The position numbers were made by a program, and so were the translations under genes. A stretch of 20,530 nucleotides of DNA, taken from the IMG/VR virus record IMGVR_UViG_3300022072_000178, positions 1 to 20,530 of that record. One strand, 5' to 3'. Positions within the stretch are counted from its first letter, which is position 1. Each line of letters opens with the position of its first letter. Shown here piece after piece: positions 12,705 to 19,847 of the stretch. The notes under the pieces were generated by a model that was not told the DNA's origin, searched no databases, and was given only the letters and a program-made list of their open reading frames with translations. Origin of the DNA: a virus.

Positions 12705-13184
12705 ATGCAAACAATCATAACAACTAAAGAACAAATAAAACGGGCACAAGATATGTCTGAAGAGATGGGTGTCTTAAAGAACTCTATAACGCGAGGCAAG
12801 GGCAATGTAATCGGTTTTCTAGGAGAGGTGGTACTATCAGACCACTTAGGCTGGAAACAGGCTAATACCTACGATTACGACCTCATAATGCAAGACGGAT
12901 CTACAGTGGATGTTAAGTCTAAACAATGTAGGTCTATTCCACAGCCCCATTACGAATGCTCAGTAAATGCAATCAACACAAAACAGAATTGTGACTATTA
13001 CGCATTTACCCGTATAAAGAGTGACTTGTCAGTTCTATACTTTGCAGGGGTTATCCCTAAAGAGTTATATTACACATTAGCAGTTAAGAAGTTTAAAGAT
13101 GATGTAGATCCATCAAACGGGTTTATGTTTAGAAGTGACTGCTACAACTTAGCATTGTCACAATTAGATGATTTAAAGGAGTAA
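12705..13184 (+). CDS. PD-(D/E)XK-fold nuclease-like protein
   Basis: 159 aa from the ATG at 12705 (AAAGGAAA spaced about 8 nt; the in-frame GTG at 12699 is too close to that SD). Motifs: an N-terminal helix with E41 (GFLGEVVLSDHLG), D59 (YDYDLI) and D69-V-K71 (STVDVKSK), the spacing and D...(D/E)xK signature of PD-(D/E)XK nucleases. The rest is beta-rich with several Cys. Similar small nuclease-like proteins occur in marine T4- and T7-like phages. Substrate unknown: host DNA degradation or a restriction/repair-like step are options. It sits between SSB and small acidic proteins in the replication operon. Confidence 0.65.
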   Translation: MQTIITTKEQIKRAQDMSEEMGVLKNSITRGKGNVIGFLGEVVLSDHLGWKQANTYDYDLIMQDGSTVDVKSKQCRSIPQPHYECSVNAINTKQNCDYYAFTRIKSDLSVLYFAGVIPKELYYTLAVKKFKDDVDPSNGFMFRSDCYNLALSQLDDLKE

Positions 13185-13190
13185 GTAATT

Positions 13191-13433
13191 ATGGTTAGTC
13201 AATACACGTTTGATTTAGAAGTCGAGTCATGGGAACTGAGGGTCGTTGTTTCTGTAAGTGGTGGCTATATTCCAGCTAGTATGGAAGAGCCAGCCGAGTG
13301 TCCTGAAGTAGAATGGTACATCGAAAAAGTATTGAGCATAGGGTCGTTTGATGATATTGATGATGATGATATTCTGACCGCAGTATGCAATGAATTAGAT
13401 GAACTAAATGAACTAGCGGAAATTGACGTATGA
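13191..13433 (+). CDS. Small acidic protein, unknown
   Basis: 80 aa, beta-like at the start (YTFDLEVESWELRVVVSVSGGY), then very acidic (FDDIDDDDILTAVCNELDEL). Net charge is strongly negative. No family recognised. It starts 6 nt after the nuclease-like gene, with AAAGGAG in that gene's last codons, and overlaps the next gene by 4 nt (ATGA). Confidence 0.75.
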   Translation: MVSQYTFDLEVESWELRVVVSVSGGYIPASMEEPAECPEVEWYIEKVLSIGSFDDIDDDDILTAVCNELDELNELAEIDV

Positions 13434-13573
13434 TGCCCCTAGCGAGGTTCGGGGCTGGTGCGTTTATAGGTCTGGTACTTACATCTGTATTTACCAATGA
13501 TGCGCGTATAGCTATGGTCGTTGCCGTAGTCTGTGGTGTAGCTGTAGATAAATTATTAAGAAATAAGGAGTAG
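13430..13573 (+). CDS. 47-aa two-TM membrane protein
   Basis: Read directly: MMPLARFGAGAFIGLVLTSV, then FTNDARIAMVVAVVCGVAVD and KLLRNKE. Two hydrophobic segments (about residues 8-21 and 26-39) are separated by a short polar turn, with a basic C-terminus, so both ends probably lie on the same side of the membrane. This is a shape seen in small holins and other phage membrane proteins. ATGA overlap with the previous gene. Its place in the replication block argues against a lysis role, but the function is open. Confidence 0.65.
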   Translation: MMPLARFGAGAFIGLVLTSVFTNDARIAMVVAVVCGVAVDKLLRNKE

Positions 13574-13576
13574 GTT

Positions 13577-13774
13577 ATGTTTATAGGTATGATGTTAATG
13601 AGTGCAATGTTCACGTTAGATAATCCTGAGTTTGTCAGTGCTGTTAAGGCTGACTTGGCAGCAGGTAAATCATGGACGTATGTAGGTTCACAGCCACCAC
13701 CTGAAAATGGTGTAGCTATCCCAGTGTCTAGCCTAACGACAGGTGAAGACATCGTATTGTTTGTAACTAAGTAG
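13577..13774 (+). CDS. Small phage protein, unknown
   Basis: 65 aa with a Met-rich hydrophobic start (MFIGMMLMSAMFTL), then DNPEFVSAVKADLAAGKSWTYVG and a Pro-rich turn before IPVSSLTTGEDIVLFVTK. The short N-terminal hydrophobic stretch is not a convincing signal peptide. AAGGAG 6 nt upstream supports the start. No family recognised. Confidence 0.7.
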   Translation: MFIGMMLMSAMFTLDNPEFVSAVKADLAAGKSWTYVGSQPPPENGVAIPVSSLTTGEDIVLFVTK

Positions 13775-13785
13775 AGGATAATAAA

Positions 13786-13986
13786 ATGAATATATATGAT
13801 TTAAGAGATGTAGTAATAGACGGTATTTGCATGGATGATTATCCAGACTTTGTAGATGCTTATATTTCAGAAGCAACAGACGCTAACGGAAATCTATTAT
13901 CAGATGAACAGTTAGAAGAGTTAACCAATGACAACTCAGAGTTTGTACAGCAAATGGCACACGATGAAGTCATGGGGAGGGTATAA
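13786..13986 (+). CDS. Conserved small phage acidic protein, unknown
   Basis: 66 aa: VVIDGICMDDYPDFVDAYISEATDANGNLLSDEQLEELTNDNSEFVQQM. From memory this pattern (IDGI-x-x-x-DYPDF-x-DAYI, then LTDEEL-x-EL, then FV) recurs as a small hypothetical protein in many unrelated phages; no function is known. GAGGATAATAAAATG gives a strong start. Confidence 0.75.
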   Translation: MNIYDLRDVVIDGICMDDYPDFVDAYISEATDANGNLLSDEQLEELTNDNSEFVQQMAHDEVMGRV

Positions 13987-13987
13987 A

Positions 13988-14161
13988 ATGAAACGATTAT
14001 TGACATTACTTATGGTAGTCTATTTAGCTGGCTGTGGCACACTGCCTCAGAACGATTATAAGCAAGTGTGGTGTGATGAGTTATACACTCACAACGAAGC
14101 TACATGGGGCCCTGAAGAGGTACAGGCAGCAGCCCTATGTGCCAAAGAGGATATGATATGA
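13988..14161 (+). CDS. Small lipoprotein
   Basis: 57 aa from the ATG at 13988, which has GGGAGGG 9 nt upstream (an earlier in-frame ATG at 13928 lies inside the previous gene and lacks an SD). A classic lipoprotein signal peptide is visible: MKRLLTLLMVVYLAGC with lipobox LAGC, so Cys16 would be lipidated. The mature part is about 42 aa with two further Cys (29 and 51). Gly17 after the lipid Cys suggests outer-membrane sorting in a Gram-negative host. Phage lipoproteins of this size can block receptors (superinfection exclusion) or be Rz1-like spanins; the replication-block location and lack of Pro-richness disfavour Rz1. It overlaps the next gene by 4 nt. Confidence 0.75.
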   Translation: MKRLLTLLMVVYLAGCGTLPQNDYKQVWCDELYTHNEATWGPEEVQAAALCAKEDMI

Positions 14162-14355
14162 ATACAATCAAAGATGATCCCGTAGAGGATGCTCGCATTA
14201 AGTATGAAAAAGCCTACAGGAAAAGCACTATCGAACCTAAAGAGATGGACGCTAACCTCAACCTATTATATGAAGACTATATGAACAAAGTATTGGAGCA
14301 ATTAGATTATGAGCTTAATATTCAAACCAAAGATTCCTGCAAGTTTCAGAACTGA
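14158..14355 (+). CDS. Small helical protein, unknown
   Basis: 65 aa from the ATG at 14158 (ATGA overlap with the lipoprotein stop). Charged and helical: DPVEDARIKYEKAYRKS, then LNLLYEDYMNKVLEQLDYEL. No family recognised. It overlaps the following helix-turn-helix gene by 47 nt in a different frame, an unusually long overlap for this genome. Confidence 0.65.
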   Translation: MNTIKDDPVEDARIKYEKAYRKSTIEPKEMDANLNLLYEDYMNKVLEQLDYELNIQTKDSCKFQN

Positions 14356-14593
14356 AGAAATCAAACCTAAAGAAGAGAATAAAAAATGTAGGGGCCCTCA
14401 AGTGTACTGGTCGTCTTATGAATTAGACAAACTGGTAGCACTACGAGTCTTAGGAGTTTCTTACTTAAACTGCGCCAAGTTATTACATAGGGGCCAGAGT
14501 GCTATCGTTTCAGCTATCGCATACAATGATTTGTACGGTAAAATTGATAGTCAAAGAAAAGAAAAAATAACCCAAATAATGAGAGCCTCATAA
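14309..14593 (+). CDS. Helix-turn-helix DNA-binding protein (GcrA/Myb-like)
   Basis: 94 aa. Residues 33-72 (YWSSYELDKLVALRVLGVSY, then LNCAKLLHRGQSAIVSAIAYN) match the layout of a homeodomain-like HTH: W-x-x-x-E-x-x-x-L, GVS-x-x-x-x-A-x-x-L, then a recognition helix. GcrA and many phage regulators share it. Flanks are basic (KPKEENKKCRGP and DSQRKEKITQIM). The start has GGAG 9 nt upstream inside the preceding gene. It is the only recognisable DNA-binding regulator in the window and so a candidate reader of the palindromes at 7551-7698 or the dyad at 12123; that link is untested inference. Confidence 0.65.
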   Translation: MSLIFKPKIPASFRTEEIKPKEENKKCRGPQVYWSSYELDKLVALRVLGVSYLNCAKLLHRGQSAIVSAIAYNDLYGKIDSQRKEKITQIMRAS

Positions 14594-14595
14594 AC

Positions 14596-14784
14596 ATGAC
14601 TGAACTAATGATTAAGACACTGAAAAATAAATCACTAAAGGAAAAGATTGCAGCGTCTAAAGCCCGTACTAAGATCGAAACGGAAATAACAAACTATGAA
14701 GAGGGTGTTAGAAGAGGTGGTCAGTTTGTAGCATACAATGAGAATATGATAACTAAGTTAAAGCTTAGGCTGGAGGATCTATGA
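14596..14784 (+). CDS. Small helical protein, unknown
   Basis: 62 aa, basic N-terminal half (LKNKSLKEKIAASKARTKIE), overall helical with a Leu-rich end (MITKLKLRLEDL). It begins 2 nt after the HTH gene and overlaps the following gene by 4 nt. No family recognised. Confidence 0.65.
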   Translation: MTELMIKTLKNKSLKEKIAASKARTKIETEITNYEEGVRRGGQFVAYNENMITKLKLRLEDL

Positions 14785-15008
14785 CCCTAACAGATCAGGA
14801 GATTGAAGAGTTGGTAATATCTGAGTTAAAGAATTACTATAACGTCCTAGACCATGCGGTAGAGGATAGAGGGTGGTATCCGACCACTAGGGAAAGGGAT
14901 AACGACAGAGTTACCCTAGCAGCAATCATTAACTTATTGACACACTACCTAACAAAAGAGGATCACGATAAATGGCTATCAACTATTCGGCAGGTAACTC
15001 AGAAGTAG
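14781..15008 (+). CDS. Small acidic helical protein, unknown
   Basis: 75 aa: LTDQEIEELVISELKNYYNVLDHAVEDRGWYPTTRERDNDRVTLAAIINLLTHYLT. Helical and acidic, no motif recognised. ATGA overlap upstream, and it overlaps the primase-helicase start by 37 nt, so translation of the two is likely linked. Confidence 0.7.
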   Translation: MTLTDQEIEELVISELKNYYNVLDHAVEDRGWYPTTRERDNDRVTLAAIINLLTHYLTKEDHDKWLSTIRQVTQK

Positions 15009-16642
15009 ACAGTAGAGGCCCATGCTCTAAGTGTGGATCTAAAGATAATTTAGTTAAGTATAAAGATGGTCACGCTACCTGCTACTCTGTAGGCTGTGGT
15101 CACTTCATTAAAGCAGGGGAATCAATGCACAATCAATCAACAGTAGTTCCTACACCTCCGCGTAAAGAGGTAAAGCAGGAGGATCTAATCAAAGGCACTA
15201 GGGGCTCTATACCAGACCGCAGGTTATCCCAAGATATTCTAGACAAGTTTGGCGTTACGATAGAGTATGACGCTAAAGGAGATATCACTAAACATCACTA
15301 CCCGTACTACAACAGCGACAATAAGATTGTGGCCTTGAAGACAAGGGTAACTAAGTATAAGCAATTCTTTTGCAGTGGTAATCTAGGGGACGCAGGACTG
15401 TTCGGTCAGAATGTATTTGAGGGCCGTGCTGGTGGACGCTATATAACGGTCACTGAAGGTGAGTTAGATGCCCTAGCAGTTAGTTCTATGTTTCACGGTA
15501 AATGGCCTGTAGTAAGCTTAAAGAACGGCTCAGGTAGTGCGGTGAAGGGAATCAAAGAATCACTTGAGTTTCTGGAGTCGTTTGATAGTGTCATACTGTG
15601 TATGGATCAAGATGAAGCAGGTAAAAATGCAGCCAAGAATGTAGTAGATTTATTCTCACCTAATAAGGTTAAGGTGATGCAGATGCCTCTAAAGGATGCG
15701 TCTGAGATGTTGATGAAGGGTAAGGTTAAAGAGTTTACCGAGTGCTGGTGGTCTGCTAAACCTCATCGACCTGCTGGTGTAGTCTCTTTGTCTGATCCTA
15801 GTAGTTGGGAATTATTTGTTAAACGAGGTACTGAGGAAGTAATACCGTTACCAGAAGCTTTTGGAGCTTTAAATTTAATGATGAATGGAGGCATAGCTGC
15901 TGGTGAGATTACTGTATTAGGTGCGTTAACGTCTATCGGTAAGAGTACCGTAGTTTATAACCTAGTATACGGAATGTGGGGCGAGTCTGACAAGAGGATA
16001 GGGTGTGTTTTCTTAGAAGCTAACGTAGGCGAGGCTATTGAGAAGTTAATGTCTATACACGTAGGCAAAAACCTATCTAACACCCCTAATGAGGATAAAG
16101 ATTACGATGTCTTACATAAGCAGTATTTAGAATTAACGTCTTCTGATAAACTCCATGTATTAGATCATCATGGTTCTTTAGATGCTGAAGAACTGTTCTC
16201 TAAGATGCGTTACATGGTCAAAGGGCTAGACTGTGATGTTCTCATACTAGATCCTCTACAGGCTGCTGTTATCTCCAATGAGAATGGTATTATTGATACC
16301 TTTATGGATAAATGCCTTAAACTAGCTAAGGAAACTGGAGTTAGTATTATTGTAGTTAGTCACATGAGGAAACCTAGTGCTAAGGATGCACACGATGTAA
16401 ACGAATATGATATGAAGGGATCAGGATCTATTAACCAGATTGCATTCAACACTATCCTATTAAGCCGTGACAAATTAGCTGAAGATGAGTATGCTAGGAA
16501 CTGTACTAAGATCCAGCTAGTTAAATGTCGTAGGACAGGTAATACAGGCGTAGGTGGTTGGTTGTTCTATAACTCAGATACTAGCCGATTAGAGGCTGGT
16601 CAGGCCCCGATAATACAGGAAACAAGTAATTATGACTTCTAA
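14972..16642 (+). CDS. T7 gp4-like primase-helicase
   Basis: 556 aa (T7 gp4 is 566). An N-terminal zinc ribbon has C18, C21, C37 and C42 (CSKC...CYSVGC). The TOPRIM primase core shows TEGELDAL (E162) and MDQDEAG (D212, D214). The RecA-like helicase has Walker A GALTSIGKST (317-326), Walker B LILDPLQ (D427), SHMRKP (463-468) and RTGNTG (521-526). It unwinds DNA at the fork as a hexamer and lays RNA primers. The C-terminus ends SNYDF, an aromatic tail as in gp4, whose tail contacts the polymerase. It overlaps the polymerase start by 11 nt. All parts are present, so both activities are expected. Confidence 0.93.
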   Translation: MAINYSAGNSEVDSRGPCSKCGSKDNLVKYKDGHATCYSVGCGHFIKAGESMHNQSTVVPTPPRKEVKQEDLIKGTRGSIPDRRLSQDILDKFGVTIEYDAKGDITKHHYPYYNSDNKIVALKTRVTKYKQFFCSGNLGDAGLFGQNVFEGRAGGRYITVTEGELDALAVSSMFHGKWPVVSLKNGSGSAVKGIKESLEFLESFDSVILCMDQDEAGKNAAKNVVDLFSPNKVKVMQMPLKDASEMLMKGKVKEFTECWWSAKPHRPAGVVSLSDPSSWELFVKRGTEEVIPLPEAFGALNLMMNGGIAAGEITVLGALTSIGKSTVVYNLVYGMWGESDKRIGCVFLEANVGEAIEKLMSIHVGKNLSNTPNEDKDYDVLHKQYLELTSSDKLHVLDHHGSLDAEELFSKMRYMVKGLDCDVLILDPLQAAVISNENGIIDTFMDKCLKLAKETGVSIIVVSHMRKPSAKDAHDVNEYDMKGSGSINQIAFNTILLSRDKLAEDEYARNCTKIQLVKCRRTGNTGVGGWLFYNSDTSRLEAGQAPIIQETSNYDF

Positions 16643-18365
16643 ATCTATAGTTCTGGACATCGAAGCTAATGGCTTTAATCCAGACAAGATATGGTGTGTA
16701 GTCACCTTAGACATCAATACTAAAACGTCTACCCAGTACGTCAATAATCTAGCCCAGTTAAAGACTGATCTGTTAGACGTTACTGAGATCATAGGCCACA
16801 ACATACTAGGTTATGATATACCTGTATTGGAACGTCTATTAGGTATTGACTTCAGCAACATCAAACTAACCGATACTTTAGTCTTGTCTAGACTTGCAGA
16901 TCCAGCGCGTCAGGGTGGGCATTCTCTAGCATCATGGGGACAGCGTTTAGGTTATCCAAAAGGTAAGTTCACTGACTTCAGTTATTATAGTGATGAGATG
17001 TTAGAGTATTGTATTACCGATACTGAAGTAAACTTATTTACCTATCGTAAGTTACTAAAAGAAGTTAAGGATTTTTCTGTAGAGTCTATCCAACTAGAGA
17101 TGGACGTACATAAAATCATAGCTGAACAGACCCGTAGTGGTTGGTTACTGGACGAAAAGAAAGCCTTTATATTGTTAGCTGAACTCAAAGAGAGCATGAT
17201 GAATGCAGAAGCTACAGTCCGTAAACGCTTTACACCTTTACCAGTATGGGTAGAAAAGAACTACCCTAAGAACCCACTAAAGAAAGATGGTACTGAGGCA
17301 GCCATCATGGGTAAGCATAGAGATCAAGGCTTTCATCATAACTCACAAGGCAGTTATGGTGTCTTTGAATACCCTATCTTTAACTTAGGTAGTCGCCAAC
17401 AGATAGGACGTTACTTGATCCACTTTGGTTGGAAGCCTACTGAGTTTACTGAGACAGGCTTACCTAAGATAGACGAGAAAGTATTAGAAGATGTAAACAT
17501 ACCTGAAGCAGTGATGATCAAAGAGTTTCTATTACTCCAGAAGCGCGTAGGAATGGTTCTGAGTTGGGTAGAGTCTGTAGCAGACGATGGCAGAGTACAC
17601 GGCTACGTTAATGCTATAGGCGCTCAAACAAACCGTATGACCCATAGCAGCCCTAATGTTGCCCAAGTCCCTGCATCATACAGCCCTTATGGTAAAGAGT
17701 GCCGTGAGTGCTGGATAGTGCCCAAAGGGTATAAGCTAGTTGGTTGTGACGCTTCTGGCCTAGAATTGAGAATGCTCGCCCACTACATGAATGATGAAGA
17801 GTACATCAATCAGATTATAGACGGTGATATACATTCCTACAATCAGGAGATGGCTGGACTACCTTCTAGAGATCAGGCCAAAACGATGATTTATGCTCTC
17901 TGCTATGGGGCTGGTGACGTTAAGATGGGCACTATAATCAATGGATCTGCCGCAGAAGGTAAGCAGCTAAAGGCCACTCTATTCAATAACATTCCTTCAC
18001 TAGCTGACTTAATTACTAAGATTAAGAAAGCTTCTAACAGGGGATATTTGAAGGGCTTGGACGGTCGTAAAATCTGGGTTAGGTCTGAACACTCAGCCCC
18101 TAATTTTCTCTTACAGTCAGCAGGAGCGATTGTTATGAAAAAGGCACTTGTGTTATTATACAACAGTGCTAGAGAAGAAAAGCTAGACTTTACTTTTGTA
18201 GGTAACATCCACGATGAGTATCAGACTCAAGTGCTGGAGGCACACTCAGAACGCTTTGGTGTATTGGCTGTAGAAGCTATCGTTAATGCTGGTATAGAGT
18301 TAAACATGAACTGTCCATTGGACGGAGAATCTAAGATAGGGAATAATTGGTATGAGTGCCACTAA
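16632..18365 (+). CDS. T7-type family A DNA polymerase with 3'-5' exonuclease
   Basis: 577 aa. Exonuclease: D9/E11 (LDIEANG), HN-x-x-GYD (N57, D62), and Y126-C-I-T-D130. Polymerase: motif A CDASGLELR (D373), motif B RDQAKTMIY (R413, K417, Y421), motif C HDE (527-529). It ends NNWYECH, like the T7 enzyme, whose last residue is His. It replicates phage DNA with the helicase and SSB. The thumb segment where T7 carries its roughly 76-aa thioredoxin-binding loop (here about residues 200-248) is clearly shorter, so clamp use may differ. It is also shorter than T7 gp5 (704 aa). The HNH gene begins inside its last codons. Confidence 0.95.
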   Translation: MTSKSIVLDIEANGFNPDKIWCVVTLDINTKTSTQYVNNLAQLKTDLLDVTEIIGHNILGYDIPVLERLLGIDFSNIKLTDTLVLSRLADPARQGGHSLASWGQRLGYPKGKFTDFSYYSDEMLEYCITDTEVNLFTYRKLLKEVKDFSVESIQLEMDVHKIIAEQTRSGWLLDEKKAFILLAELKESMMNAEATVRKRFTPLPVWVEKNYPKNPLKKDGTEAAIMGKHRDQGFHHNSQGSYGVFEYPIFNLGSRQQIGRYLIHFGWKPTEFTETGLPKIDEKVLEDVNIPEAVMIKEFLLLQKRVGMVLSWVESVADDGRVHGYVNAIGAQTNRMTHSSPNVAQVPASYSPYGKECRECWIVPKGYKLVGCDASGLELRMLAHYMNDEEYINQIIDGDIHSYNQEMAGLPSRDQAKTMIYALCYGAGDVKMGTIINGSAAEGKQLKATLFNNIPSLADLITKIKKASNRGYLKGLDGRKIWVRSEHSAPNFLLQSAGAIVMKKALVLLYNSAREEKLDFTFVGNIHDEYQTQVLEAHSERFGVLAVEAIVNAGIELNMNCPLDGESKIGNNWYECH

Positions 18366-18822
18366 TAGAGAATGTATAGGATGTAAAAATGTATTAAAAG
18401 AAGGATCTAACTGGTTATCTAGTTGTGTAAGGAATCATAAATATAGATGTATTGAATGTAAAAGAATAGAAAATAGAATATATGAAAGAGATTCCAGAAA
18501 AAAACCCAGAGTTAATACAAAAAAAGAACAACTAAGAAAAATAAAATGGAAAAAAGAAAACAAAGGGTATGTTAACTACATCAATTCAAAACGAGCCGCC
18601 TCTAAAATACAGAGAACTCCTAAATGGGCAAATTTGTTTTTGATCAGAAAGATATATGAAGAGTGTTCTAAATTAATTAGTAAGTACGGCCCTAATTCCT
18701 ACCATGTTGACCATATTATACCCTTACAAGGTAAGAAAGTATCGGGGTTCCATGTAGAGAATAACTTACAAATTTTAAAAGCAAAAGATAATCTATCAAA
18801 AGGTAATAAATATAATGAATAA
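18352..18822 (+). CDS. HNH endonuclease (probable homing-type)
   Basis: 156 aa. N-terminal zinc ribbon with C8/C11 and C33/C36; a Lys/Arg-rich linker (ERDSRKKPRVNTKKEQLRK); then HNH motif HVDHIIPLQG (H118, D120, H121), HVENNLQIL (N138) and DNLSKGNK. Codons are noticeably A-rich (AAA, AGA, ATA), unlike the flanking polymerase and exonuclease genes, suggesting a separate origin. The start lies in the last 14 nt of the polymerase gene and the end overlaps the exonuclease gene by 8 nt, so it fits without harming either. HNH genes beside polymerase genes are commonly free-standing homing endonucleases. RBS AGGG is about 10 nt upstream. Confidence 0.85.
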   Translation: MSATNRECIGCKNVLKEGSNWLSSCVRNHKYRCIECKRIENRIYERDSRKKPRVNTKKEQLRKIKWKKENKGYVNYINSKRAASKIQRTPKWANLFLIRKIYEECSKLISKYGPNSYHVDHIIPLQGKKVSGFHVENNLQILKAKDNLSKGNKYNE

Positions 18823-19657
18823 AACATTAGACACATTAATAGAAGATGTTTATTCGGTAGTCAAGAATAGCAAAGCAGATCCAGACGTAGATGTTGATGC
18901 GATATTTGATCTGTTCGGGACTAACGTAAAGGAGGCTGTATTTAAGTCATTGTTTGAAGAGCGCGGAGACTCCACACGCTTGCGTATGTCGTCCGTAGGC
19001 AAACCTGATAGACAGGTATGGCTTAACTCCAAAGACTACCCTAAAGAGGAATTAGAGCCCTCTACGTTGATTAAGTTCCTGTACGGTCATGTAATAGAAG
19101 AGTTAGTCTTATTGTTAGTACGTCTAGGTGGTCACACTGTAGCTAATGAACAAGGTAAGGTAGAGGTTAATGGAGTCAAGGGCTCTATGGACTGTACTAT
19201 TGATGGTAAACTTATTGATGTTAAATCAGCCTCCAGCTACGCCTTTAAAAAGTTCAAGGATAACACTGTAGAGTTTGACGATCCCTTTGGTTATGTAGAT
19301 CAGTTAAAAGGCTATGGTGCAGGGCTTGGAGTTAAAGAAGGTGGTTGGCTTGCTATGGACAAAGGCAATGGACATTTAGCCTTAGCAATGATAGACTTGA
19401 CTGAAGGTGAAAGCATTGAGGACAGGATCACTCACTTAAAAGATATTGTATCTAAAGATGAAATGCCTGAGCCATGTAGCTACCCAGTACCAGATGGTAA
19501 AAGTGGGAATATGAAGTTATCTACACAATGCTCTTACTGTCCTTATAAGCATACTTGCTACCCTGAATTAAGGACTTTCTTGTATAGTACAGGCCCTAAG
19601 TTCCTAACGGAAGTTTGGAGTTTACCTAGAGTAATTGAAATAACCGAGACTAAGTAA
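18815..19657 (+). CDS. Cas4/RecB-like PD-(D/E)XK exonuclease
   Basis: 280 aa. Motifs in order: RMSSVGKPDRQVW (residues 57-69), GHVIEEL (E95/E96), GSMDCTID (D126), IDVKSAS (D135, K137), and DQLKGYGAG (Q163, Y167), the RecB-family order E...D...(D/E)xK...QxxxY. The C-terminal cluster C221...C239-x2-C242-x5-C248 resembles the Fe-S cysteine set of Cas4/AddB-type nucleases, though the usual separate N-terminal cysteine was not found. In T7-like phages an exonuclease here (gp6 role) degrades host DNA and removes primers. Placement next to endonuclease I fits. Confidence 0.85.
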   Translation: MNKTLDTLIEDVYSVVKNSKADPDVDVDAIFDLFGTNVKEAVFKSLFEERGDSTRLRMSSVGKPDRQVWLNSKDYPKEELEPSTLIKFLYGHVIEELVLLLVRLGGHTVANEQGKVEVNGVKGSMDCTIDGKLIDVKSASSYAFKKFKDNTVEFDDPFGYVDQLKGYGAGLGVKEGGWLAMDKGNGHLALAMIDLTEGESIEDRITHLKDIVSKDEMPEPCSYPVPDGKSGNMKLSTQCSYCPYKHTCYPELRTFLYSTGPKFLTEVWSLPRVIEITETK

Positions 19658-19658
19658 T

Positions 19659-19847
19659 ATGAGTGTAAAATTTAAAGTAGTACAGACTCCCCGATCTGAG
19701 CGTTTTGAAGAGCAGATCAACATACTATTGAATCTAGGATGGGCACTACACGGCAGTCCTTTTATTGATGGTACAGGTCAAATGGTACAGGCGTTATTAA
19801 AGGATATTCCAGATGTCAAAAAAGCAACTGCCAAAGTACCGAAGTAA
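19659..19847 (+). CDS. DUF1737-like small protein
   Basis: 62 aa. The pattern FKVVQTPRSERFEEQINILLNLGWALHGSPFIDGTGQMVQALLK matches the layout of the DUF1737 family (hVV..., helix with LN-x-x-LN-x-GW, G, then h-QALhK), whose function is unknown. It starts 1 nt after the exonuclease stop and overlaps endonuclease I by 35 nt, so it probably modulates or merely accompanies these nucleases. Confidence 0.7.
   Translation: MSVKFKVVQTPRSERFEEQINILLNLGWALHGSPFIDGTGQMVQALLKDIPDVKKATAKVPK

Noticed and set aside
13276-13752. Leftward 158-aa frame
   Set aside because: Antisense to three tightly coupled rightward genes, no SD, Ile/Thr/Asn-rich shadow composition.
16589-18208. Leftward frames over the polymerase gene
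   Set aside because: Shadows of the T7-type polymerase frame, whose motifs are complete.
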